DNA from: Otatea glauca
Lineage: Eukaryota > Streptophyta > Magnoliopsida > Poales > Poaceae
Reading direction: 5' to 3'
Assembly: GCA_036346275.1 (NCBI GenBank)
Contig: CM070727.1
Location: forward strand, 8,671,760-8,735,759
Length of the DNA: 64,000 nt
The position numbers and the translations under genes are program-made. Below are positions 54,553-64,000 of this stretch, in pieces. The notes beneath the pieces are model-generated. The model searched no databases. It worked only from the letters and a program-made list of their open reading frames with translations, and had not been told where the DNA came from. The first letter of the stretch is position 1. Every line of letters begins with the position of its first letter.

Positions 54553-55725
54553 CTGCAAAGGCAAAGCATTAATTGCATTCTATTTCGAGACTCAAGTCGA
54601 ATAGGTTTTGGATTGTGGTACTGGTAGCTATGTTAATTTGATTTTGCTTAGTCAGCGTGATGGCAAACGAAGAAATTTAGATAAAGAGGACTGCTTGAAG
54701 GGGATGGAGCTCGGGATGTAAGTGGGATGTAGTGTGGGTTAGCTTCACATTGTCCACATTGACAGCAAAAATTTATACAAGATATTGTGGTAGCCCACGA
54801 AAGGCTTATGCAGGCAATGCGGCGTTCACAAAACCCACAAAATCTTATTATTTCTTTTAATTAAGCTAAAATACAATAGTTTGAGCATGAAAATTTGTGT
54901 TTGCTGCTGAATGTTAATGCTCTAAAATACAATAGTTTGGGCATCAACCATGCAAATGTTAATGCTCTACCTCTACTGCTTCTTCTACCGTGCTGTTGCT
55001 CTACTAGTACTGGTATATAAGTCTTATGCTAATAGCCTGATACTGCTCCATGGCTTCTTCTCTATTACTTACAAAGAGCAAAAACAACAGCAAGTTATGT
55101 AAGAAACGTCATATCCGGTTCTTAAAAAAGAAACATCATATCTCTTATTTTGATTGGAGATCCAATGTTGTTTCTATAGAATATGATGTTCAAAAATTCA
55201 CTTAATATAGATCACCCTACTAATAACATTACCTAGATTTGAGAAGCTTACACACTGCACTTTCTGCAGAAGACATGAAAAGAGCGATCTTATTATCATT
55301 GCTTCTATACAAAACAAAATAATAGAGGAATCCACACTACATCTGTATTATTATAACCACTGAAACTAATCCAGTCCACACTACACACTTGAAACCAACT
55401 CAATCCAAAATAATCTTTGCAACTGACTCCAATAAAAAATTCTTTCAGCTATAAACTTCACAGGGGGATCTACTTTTCAAACAGAAGCGTGCCGGCGTCA
55501 AAAGCCGAGAGGAGAGGCTGCGAGAGGAGACTCGGAAGAGGCGGCGATGAGACGAGGGCAGAGAGGGAGCCCTTCGTGTGAGAGGTGAGCGATGTGGGCT
55601 TCGTGGGCTATAGTTTGGACCGTTTAATTTATTAAATAAGATGTGGGTGTCCACGTAACATTATTTGGTAGGCTAATTTAAGAGGGTTCGCGGATAGCCG
55701 CATCCACTTTCATCCTTAGATGGAG
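54553..55725. other. Non-coding stretch, possible 5' part of the split gene
   Basis: Mostly AT-rich. A pyrimidine-rich (minus strand) patch at 55480-55600 resembles a plant leader exon and ends in a donor-like GTGAAG/TTTATA context that is not convincing. No domain is seen. Confidence 0.4.
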
Positions 55726-56040
55726 CAAGGTTTTACTTTTTGTCGGAAACCGCTCGAAATTCGCGAATTATTTCGTACCGCTGCTGCAGTTCAGAAAAGG
55801 ATTTCGTTCGGTTTACCGCTCAAATTCAAATTTAAATTCAAAAAATTCGGAAAATTTTAAAAAAATTGTCCAAAAATTCCCTAAAATTGGTATTAATAGT
55901 TTTATGACCTCTAGTGTGAATATTTTTTTGAAAAAAATGAAATCTAGAATTTTACAACATTTTTTTTTCAAATTTTCAACATGTCACTGATTTTCACAAA
56001 AATTGCTCGAAATTTCTATTTCTAACTGAAAAAAAAGGTC
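55726..56040 (+). mobile_element. Truncated end of the same hAT-type family
   Basis: Begins CAAGGTTTTACTTTTTG and continues with 'ctcgaaattcgcgaa' and 'ttcggtttaccgctc', like the outer parts of the 1.48-kb family. The other end and target duplication are missing. Confidence 0.5.
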
Positions 56041-57668
56041 AGAAGTGCAACTGAATGAACAAAAAAAAAACAAAAATAGACAATTATCTGATGTACACAT
56101 CAATACATGAGCTAGCAAAGCTCCCAGCATGACGAACACGCGTGCCGCCCATGCACGTCTGATTTTTTTCGAATGCTATAATATTTTTTTTCTACGTGTA
56201 AAACATTTTTCTTTGATAATAGTAAAAATATGCGTGTGAAAGAAAATGTTGCACACGTTGAAAAAAATATTGCACACGTTAAAATTTTTTTTGCACAAGC
56301 ATCTAACGCAACATTCAAAAAATCGGAAGTTTACATTCCTATTGGGCCACAAGAACCAAATGGCCGAGTGGGCGGCGCAATGCGAATTTTTTCTTTAATA
56401 TTTCTTTTTAATCTTTTTTTCAAAACTAGGCGTCGATGTGAAAAAATTTCACTTTTGGGCTCTGTCGCCCCAGCACTGGACGATAGGTGCCAGCCCAAAC
56501 GGCCATTTAACGGTGCACAGTCCTGTCGCCCAAGTATGGGGCGACAGGGCTGATTTTTTTTTTGTAATTTTAATCCCTAAATTCGTTTCCGAGAATAATC
56601 AATAGGAGGAAAATAACGGAAATGATCATAGTTCTGATATACTTTAATATTTTATATCTTCAAACAGTTAATACCTCTCTTAGTATTGATTAGAAATAAA
56701 TTTTAACGAAAATACCGATCTTTAAGTACATGATACCTCTTAGTATTGATTTACTGTAATTTTTTGTATGTATTGGGCAAAATATACCATAAGTTGGAAG
56801 CACTAATCTTTAAATTATTATTACCTCTTAGTATCGATTTACTGACATATGTTATATTTAATTGACTCGAAGTCGTATCTTTCGCAGGAAGTCGAAAACG
56901 AGCCTTTATCTCGTCGATCATGCTGTGTGATATCGCAATACCGACTACATCCGACGTGCGCCGCGCAATGATCCCACGCGCATGGTATATTAAGGCTATT
57001 AAAATCTCGAGAACCACCGGTAAATGTCGTCGCATTACTAAGAAGGTCCAACTAGAACAAGATAAATTTTAAAACATTAATTAATATATAAGCATTTGCA
57101 TTACGTTGTGAAAAGTACGATGTGTCGTGCAAATTTAAATTGTATAAATCAATTTTATTTAAAGACCACTTAGTGTATTATGAACAAACTGTACGAACCA
57201 TGGCTCGAAAAATCCTAAAATAAATATGTCTTGTTCGTAGGGTGCTAGGTGTCCCATTTTTTCAAAAAAAATTAGGAATGAGCTCAGTTGAATAAACCAA
57301 ATGATTGTAAGTAGCCTCACTTGCATGACACACTGAAGCCTTTTTAGCAGCCCGCGAAATATCATGTTCATATGTAATTTGCAGGGAGAACGGCCCAGGT
57401 TTGCTCTTCGATATATGCAGTACCATATGATGGGAAAATATTTTATTTACACCTTGCTTTGCATATTAATCCTGCCAGTGCAATAACCCAAAGTATTATG
57501 GTCGAGGCAACAATAAAATGCTTAAGCCTTTTCGGCAGCACGTGAAATATCATAACGAAGGTCGAGTCGTAGGTTATTGCGAAAAATAAGGTAGGCCACA
57601 CTCTTTATTACGACTTAAAACTGGAAGGAGTACCACGAGCAAGGAAAATAATAGTTAAAACTAGACGT
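56041..57668. other. Non-coding stretch with a GGCGACAG hairpin
   Basis: At about 56458-56552 ggctctgtcgccccagc and gtatggggcgacagggct form inverted ends around about 60 bp, related to the GGCGAT patches at 15320 and 58365. 'tacctcttagtattgat' recurs three times near 56671, 56731 and 56823. No gene is recognised. Confidence 0.45.
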
Positions 57669-58160
57669 CTACTGAGTACTTCGAGACCACTTCCCATTCG
57701 CCCATGCCTCCGGTGGGGCATCTCTGGCACGCCGCACCCTCTCTCGTTTCTTCTCTCTGTCGGCCTCCTTCTCCTCCGTTTCCTTCCTACGTGCCTTTTC
57801 ACGTGCGGCATCGCGCTGCTCTTGAAGCTGTCGCGTGAACTCGTCCTGCCGGTTGGCTTGGTCAAGAAGCCGTTGGTCGTCGGGGTTGATCCCCGTATCA
57901 AACCAGTGCTCAAATTTCACACAGTGGCAGAGGTGACTGCATGAAACGTAAATTAGCAAAGTTTCATTCACAAATATTACGTAACCCGTACGATTGTTAC
58001 CATGTGGCGATCCTTCAGGCTCTTCTCCGGCGGATCGAAGGCGTAGTTGCGGCACTTCCAATACCTCCTCTTTCAAGTTGGAATTTTCCAAGAGCGGACA
58101 AGCCTGCAAGGATCTCCGCACATACACATGGGTGCTACAGCTCCACGAGGTAGGAAGAGA
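57669..58160 (-). pseudogene. Zinc-finger gene associated with the PMD-type MULE
   Basis: Exon 1 (from about 58129) gives MCMCGDPCRLVRSWKIPT, a TGA stop (58075-58073), then RRYWKCRNYAFDPPEKS, a GRF-like CxCG...W.C finger. Exon 2 (about 57940-57669) gives CHCVKFEHWFDTGINPDDQR, then a long charged helix rich in Glu, Arg and Lys, ending WANGKWSRSTQ. Such proteins often accompany PMD genes in grass MULEs. The stop and the damaged splice region make it a relic. Confidence 0.65.
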
Positions 58161-58607
58161 TCTTGGTACGCTAAATTGCGCGGGCATGCACTTTCTTCTT
58201 CCTTTGCTTTCCCCTTTCCCTTTGCACTTGCACGCCTCGTTATTTTCGATTGATCCTGATTTTTTTCTCCCTCCTTCCCTCCTCTCTTCTATTCTTTCTT
58301 CCTCTCTTGCTGCCGTTTTTGTGAGACCGCGAGTGAGAACGAATGTTATGAAGGGCATATATCGCCAGGGTATGGAGCGATCGCCCCATATTAAGGCAAT
58401 CACCCCAACTAGAGGCGATAGGTGCACCGAGGCGTTAGTGTGTTGTCACGTCGTGTGGCATAGGCAAAGCAATCTCCGCATAATTAATAAAACATACATG
58501 GATTTGCACAATTTAAAGTGATAAGGCACTCACGTTACTAACTCAGAGAGTTATACAATATGCTGCTGAATGTAAAGGCATTACAAAAATACGTCAATAA
58601 CGACTAG
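58161..58607. other. Spacer between the zinc-finger and PMD genes
   Basis: Contains a GGCGAT-rich patch at 58360-58432 (gcgatcgccccatatt, gaggcgataggtgcac) like those at 15320 and 56462. Confidence 0.5.
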
Positions 58608-61154
58608 TCAATCACGGCCATGCTTCCTGATCTGGCCCGTGGGGTATGTGAGTGGCGACGGCGGACGGACGTCCCTCCTAGGCCGGCCCTGCGGCGCAGG
58701 GGTAGAGTAGTGTGGCGGCGACCCGGGCGTGTCCTGTGGCGGCGCTCCCGAGAGCTGAGAGGGGGCGAGGTAGTCGGTCGACAGGTACTCCTTCAGGTCA
58801 AACTCGACATCCGCAGGGTCGTCGAAACCACCCTGGGGTTCTGCTGGGGCGCGAGACGACGAGGGAGCCTCCTTAGCCCACTGTCCCCACTGCTGCTGTG
58901 TGGGAGCGTAACGAGGAACCGGCGCGGTAGGGCGAGACGAGGAAGGAGCCTCCTCAGCCCACTGTCCCCACTGCAGCTGCGTGGGAGCGTAACGAGGCAC
59001 CGGCGGGGTAGGGCGAGGTGCTGGGCCACGGGGACGTGGTGTGCTGCGTCCGCCGATGTCTCCGCGCCCCCGGCAGGTGGCCAAGCGACCCAACCGCCTC
59101 ATCCTATCGAGGACCCGCTCCCAAGCTGCCTCGGCCTCGGCGGTGGTCATCTGTATGCCCGCCCGAAGGCGCGCCAACATGGACATAGCCTCCACCTCCA
59201 CCTCCCCTACGAGATGTGCCTGCATGTAACGTCAGATTGGTATTAGGTAATTTACATGAAAAATACGTGCACATGTAGCTTTGATTGCGACACTTACCGC
59301 GGAGTTGTCCCTCTGGGACATCTGTGAAGGGTAAGTGTCCGTCACCAATGCCTGTCGTCCGATATACGGTGCTGGTGTGTACCCCACCCTGAGGCGAGTA
59401 CGCGGTGCGAACCACTCCATGTACTCATCGTACATGTCAGGGTCGTACGGCCGGGTCTCGGTGACCCTCTCATCGAGTGCGTCGTCTCATTGCACCGCCT
59501 ATGGCTGCATACGATGCGCGAACTGAGTGCCCACTGCAGCACCCATCCGGGTCATCCTGCAATGCAAAAACAGGAAGTACACACCACATTCATTCTGCAG
59601 AGATGCGGAGTACTAGGATCAGGAGAAGTACCTGTGAGTGCTACGTGCGACAACGTGATGAGGCAGCAAGGGAAAGGACTGGAACAGGCCGAACTGCCGC
59701 AGCACTCGGTGTGGAGAGTACTCCTCGACACACAGGTCGAAGACGAGAACCTTACGGGTGGGCCAGAAGGCCTCATCTCGCGTGCAAAGCACGAAGACCC
59801 TGTAAGGTGCTCAGGCGTGGACGTCGTACGCGGTGTATGGCGTTCACCGCACGTCCTCGTCGTGGAGGCGGTCGAACTCCCGAACGAACTCGAGGTAGGA
59901 CCTCCTCACCTGTCGGTGCGCGTACGTCCGCTGCGAGGAAATAAGAAATGGTGGAGGTTATTGAAGTGCGTAAGTGGGGAAAAAGATACAAGGGAGCATA
60001 CTTATCGTCGGACCCAGTAGTAGTCCATGGTGGGCTAGTCCATCGGGTCGTCTCCGTAAAGGTCCTGGGGGTACGGTGCAGTGTCAACAGCAGGCCTGCC
60101 GACGGAGAAGCGCTCTCAGGACCACAACTGAAGGAGTAGGACGCAACCCGACATCGCCGCGCCCCCGCCGCCGAGAGATCGCTGCGCCGCATGCACCTCT
60201 CAGACATCGTCGCAAGCACAGTTGAGGCCCACGACCACTGCATCATCTGTTTACAATAGGGAAGTTAGACGTGCTCCGCTGAGAGGAGAGTTGAACTGAG
60301 TGTGTTACCTCATCCACCGGGGTGTCGGTGATGTGCTGGGCGTACTCGATCAGGTGTCGGTCCACCGTGTTCCCGTGGGAGGACGGGAACATCACCCAAC
60401 CAAACAATAACAGGAGGTATGCCTCTAGATGGCGGGCCACGTCCTCCTCCTGTGCGTGCGGGTGGAGCAGCTCAGCCTGCAGCGTTTATAACAAACATTA
60501 TCTACAACTTAGCGCTTTTCTGTTAATTCGCAAAGAAAGAGGTACTCACCGTGAACTGAAAGCAGCCACGCCTTCGTCGGTCCGTGCCGCTCACCCTGCC
60601 TGAGGGGCCGGTAGGGAGCTGCCCGGGGGTGCCGCTGCACCTCGGCGAACCGCGCGGACAACTCCGCGTGCCACGTGACGGAGGTATCGTGCGGCACAAC
60701 TGCCGGACCCGCACAGGGGAGGCCTAGGAGGTACGACACGTCCTGCAGTGTCAGAGCCATCTCTCCTCACGGAAGGTGGAACGTGTGCGTCTCCGGTCTC
60801 CACCGGTCCACGAGTGCGGCCAGGAGGGACCGGTCGCATTCAACCGCGGGACCTCCTCGCCTCTAACGGGCGATCACCGCTCCACCATCCTACAGGGGGG
60901 AAGTATGCCAGCCGCTCGCAACCTGCATATAGTGGATTGCGTCGTTAGAATTGCATTCACAGGTAAGTACATGTACGTAAAATAGTGCACGTGTTGGCAG
61001 CTTACCGTGGAATCCAGCGTGGGTCAATGCGAAGCAGCTCGTTGGGCACCCGAGGCCGGAGTGTCCCTAGTTCTCGGTTCTGCTCTGCAGAGTACCTAGA
61101 CCGGTGGGTCGCATCCACGGTCGCGTCGAGCAGCTGAGGGCAAGGTCGCGCCAT
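58608..61154 (-). pseudogene. Plant mobile domain (PMD) gene of a MULE
   Basis: The PMD is the transposon-linked domain also found in MAIN/MAIL-type proteins and the so-called PP7 long-form proteins. Pieces in order: a start at 61154 (MARPCPQLLDATVDATHRSR, then WIPR and a GTAAGC donor); LLAALVDRWRPETHTFHLP, a TGA (60769-60767), then ALTLQDVSYLLGLPCAGPAV; RHLEAYLLLLFGWVMFPSSH and VDRHLIEYAQHI; DEAFWPTRKVLVFDLCVEEY and SPHRVLRQFGLFQSFP. A C-terminal open piece (59225-58608) has two repeats of a VPRYAPTQ(L/Q)QWGQWA unit and a Pro-rich tail. Several frameshifts occur (for example near 60890), so no full protein can be made. Confidence 0.78.
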
Positions 61155-61434
61155 CGTCACCTGTTACAAAGCAAATACAACAGATTTATCAGTATTTATA
61201 TGTGCACACAAAATGAAATGCGAAATAACGAATTGTACCATACTCAACAAACAATACAAAAGATGAAGACATGTTCGATGAGGCACACAACACCGAAAAT
61301 TATATTATCCTCATAGCAATTAACTGGTACATCAAAAAATTATGTGATGCGAACAACAACTAACTAGTATATCGAAAATTACATTATCCTCATAGCAACT
61401 AACTGTTACATCGAAAAATTACATGATTGGAACA

Positions 61435-63197
61435 TCAGTCCATATCGTTCCGAATGCGTCGTGTCCTTCGACGCCCGACCTTCAGCCTCAACATTCGGAT
61501 GTCCGATACCCATCGATGGTCCGGAGGGGAGGCGGTTGTGAACGATCCATCCACTCGGTACCCGTACACCTCGTGATGCCACATGTTGAGAACACTTTGT
61601 TTGTAGTAGTAGGGGGAGATGTACGGACGACATGATTGATGCGTCTCCGCGGCTGCGTCAATGACGTGTAAGCACGGCAAGTGCAGCAGGCGTGGTTTTT
61701 GGCAGGAGCACTCGCGATACCGCCGAGTGTGCATGATGGAAGTCCTCTCGGTGGCACCTGTGACCTCGGTCACCGCAGTGCACGTGGTATCTCCGTTCCA
61801 CGCCACTCTTCGGTGTCACCCGATGTGTCTGCGCCTTTCTTGTTTTCTTGGACATGTACGTAGATACAACCGTTGAGTACGACAGTCGGTTGTCCGACAT
61901 ACATGCTGCGGAGTTCTTGTATCGCTCAATGAAATATCTCTGTGTCCCTAGTAAGACACCTTCAACTATACCCACCAGTTGAAGGCATCTGATGCCTTTC
62001 ATTACCCAGTTGTAAATCTCCGCCAGGTTTGTTGTCATGATTCCATAACACGAGCCGCCCTCGTCATGCACAAGGGACCATTTCTCCAAAGGCTCGTGCC
62101 GTATCCACTCGGTGAAACTCTTTATGCTGGTCCCCGGCCTACGCCGAATGTTTGGGAAGTCTATCGGGAGCGCACACAAGGCTGTGAGGTCCTCTCCTTG
62201 CTCATGGTACACCATTGGGTTCCTTGATGAACTAGCGGTATCTCTTGGATTCATTGACTGCTTCTTCGTTAGTTCATCCAACGTCCTCCAAAACGCGTCA
62301 AACTTCCTCCATTGGTTTTGTTTGCACAACCGCTTGAATATGTTCATAAGCTCCTTGTTCCTGAACTGACAGAAAAAATTGGCACCCATGTGCCTCATGC
62401 ACCACCTGCTCTTCAGGTCCGGCCACTTTGCTGCTCCCACGACGGCGGACCATTGTTGTATATCCACGATCGCTCTTAGTAGCCCTGCATGTCGGTCATG
62501 GATGACACAAACATCAGGCCTATCCAGAACAACTGCCAGCTTCACTCTTTCAAGAAATCAGTACCGGCTCTCCGTGTTTTCCCCCTCCACGAAGGCCAAT
62601 GCAACCAGTAGAACCTAGTTGTTGGTGTCGATCGCGATCGCAGTTAGAATCTGGCCATTGTGCTTCCCTGTGAGGAATGTGCCGTCCGTGCAAATGACTG
62701 GGCGACAGTGCCGGAACGCATTTATGCATGCGCCCAGGGCGAAGAATGCACGCTGTAAGACCCACTTACCAGCGCACACACCACCCGCAGGAAACTCCGC
62801 AAGGTCGACGGATGTACCGGGGTTCCTACGTGCTATTGCCCTCAGCAGGTGGGGAATATTCTCATAGGAAGCCTCGTACGTCCCGAACCGTATTTCCAGA
62901 GCTGTCCTTTTCGCTCTTCATGCCTTTCCGTAACTAATCTTGTACTGAAACCTCTCCTCCACGGCTGTGATAATAGATCGAGGCTGCAAGTGCGAATTGT
63001 CCACAATCTGACCATAAAACACATTTGCCACCCAAGTGTACGACAGATTGCGGTGTCCCTGCTCCGCTTCTTCCAGCTCGTAGTTATGTTCCATCACTAT
63101 AGAGCATTTTCAGTAGTCTTTCCACTTCCCCTTGTATGCATGCACTCGCCATGGGCACGAATCAACTACGCACTTCACGTCGTACTCCTTCTTTGAT
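61435..63197 (-). pseudogene. MULE transposase of the PMD-type element, truncated
   Basis: Frame pieces show SCPWRVHAYKGKWKDY then TGA, YTWVANVFYGQIVDNSHLQP, VICTDGTFLTGKHNGQILTA (first Asp) and TAG (62617-62615). Then come ENTESRYWFLERVKLAVVLD, VCVIHDRHAGLLRAIVD (second Asp), RWCMRHMGANFFCQF (CxxH) and NLAEIYNWVMKGIRCLQLVG (Glu). After a frameshift near 61750 follows a SWIM-type finger CSCQKPRLLHLPCLHV. The DDE residues survive but at least three stops and one frameshift destroy the gene. The N-terminus is cut off at about 63197. Confidence 0.82.
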
Positions 63198-64000
63198 GAG
63201 GATATCCCTGGTTCATCTCATTTATCATCTTCTCCACATGACAAATCTACACGGCTGCAAGCTGAAGCATCTACAAAGAAGACATATTTGGGTCCCATGA
63301 CAAGGAGTCGTGCTAAACAAATACAACAAGAGGTGGATGCGGTCCTGGCTAATCCTAATGCAAATATCAATGAGAATTATATACTGCCTAAGTCTTCTGT
63401 GGTCGCTTTTACTCGTGTTTTCACCTACGGAGATAATTCAAGTGAAGTGGCAAGTTGCAAGGAACAAGACTTCGCTACCGGTGTATATTGCTTGAGTACC
63501 TCAACCTATGACCAATGGATCAAGTGGGACGACAAGAAGGTGGAGGCTTACACCAAGAAGACTAGCAAGCGCCCCAACCATCAAATGTTGCACGCGCAGC
63601 CTCCGCATCGTCCATGATCTTGCTACACCATGCCACATGAATATATGAGTATCCAACACGCATGGAGGGCCATAATAGACAGAATATCAAGTGTACTTTC
63701 AGGCACAACAAACGGTGCATCATTTGGAGGCTTGAGTCAAAAGATATTAGAGTTCTAATGCAAGTCGTCAAGGGCATTACTTGCAACGCGAGGCTCCACA
63801 TTTCTACTCCCCAAGCACTGGTTGCCATGAATTTGAAGCCCCATTTTGGATTGCTTTCACACCTAACTAGGAGGGTTGTTCCTAGTATAAATATCCCATC
63901 CTCCATTCCACCGTAACTCTTGGATAATTTAATTTGAATAGGATAGCCAAGTCGCTACGAAACTTGTTTGAGAGTTCTCTTCCCCTTTGCTCTTGTAAAC
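63198..64000 (+). mobile_element. Ty3/gypsy element fragment
   Basis: From about 63198 an open frame to 63617 carries YLGPMTRSRAKQIQQEVDAV, the tail found at the end of the polyprotein in several plant Ty3/gypsy lineages. The following 380 bp are non-coding and probably the start of a 3' LTR, which would run past the window. The junction with the truncated MULE transposase is abrupt. Confidence 0.6.

Noticed and set aside
58608..61154. Serine/threonine phosphatase gene, as PMD proteins are often labelled
   Set aside because: Only plant mobile domain segments are present. No phosphatase metal-binding motifs were seen.

Overview
This is a transposon-dense stretch of a plant nuclear genome, most likely a grass (Poaceae). 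The evidence is GC-rich first exons, Tourist, mariner-type and CACTA elements, Ty1/copia and L1 retroelements, and Mutator-like elements (MULEs) carrying plant mobile domain (PMD) or GRF-type zinc-finger genes. The grass assignment is an inference from element types and base composition; no single-species marker was recognised.

Three host genes look complete once introns are placed by hand. (1) A MATE/DTX efflux transporter on the minus strand (8906-14402, eight exons, 476 codons). Its 3.4-kb first intron holds a mariner-like element interrupted by both a CACTA element and a Tourist MITE. A frame-scrambled extra copy of its exon 1 lies at 7547-7813. (2) A purine-permease-type transporter on the plus strand (18488-19234 joined to 25660-25989, 358 codons). 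Its 6.4-kb intron is filled by a 1.48-kb hAT-type element, a block of inverted repeats and an L1 fragment. (3) SAICAR synthetase of purine biosynthesis on the minus strand (35401-39724, twelve exons, 400 codons). Lesser gene remains are a tau-class GST fragment and an unrecognised exon split by a transposon.

The rest is mobile DNA, much of it nested. From the left: a copia LTR; a Mutator foldback with 9-bp target duplication whose empty site survives in a duplicated segment 15.6 kb away; a hAT-type element packed with GC-rich minisatellite; a MITE; the intron nest; a 677-bp foldback; then the permease gene. Downstream of the permease a 5'-truncated L1 (26044-33887) is split by a 5063-bp copia element whose 325-bp LTRs differ at only four positions.

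The most interesting unit is 39860-51920. I read it as one 12.06-kb autonomous-type hAT element, with ends matching at 15 of 18 bases and flanks caagtagt/ccagtagt, sitting 135 bp upstream of the SAICAR synthetase start codon. It encodes a BED-finger exon and a hAT dimerisation region. Two 1.48-kb deletion derivatives with the same ends lie at 19954-21433 and 52915-54399, so a transposase-bearing element and its non-autonomous copies occur in one window. The large element is itself interrupted by a palindrome-rich repeat, which contains a complete-ended 4.9-kb MULE (43084-47975). That MULE has a damaged transposase and an intact-looking convergent gene for a GRF-type zinc-finger membrane protein.

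The right end (57.6-63.2 kb) is a decayed PMD-type MULE (transposase, PMD gene and zinc-finger gene, all minus strand), truncated by a Ty3/gypsy fragment that runs to the window edge.
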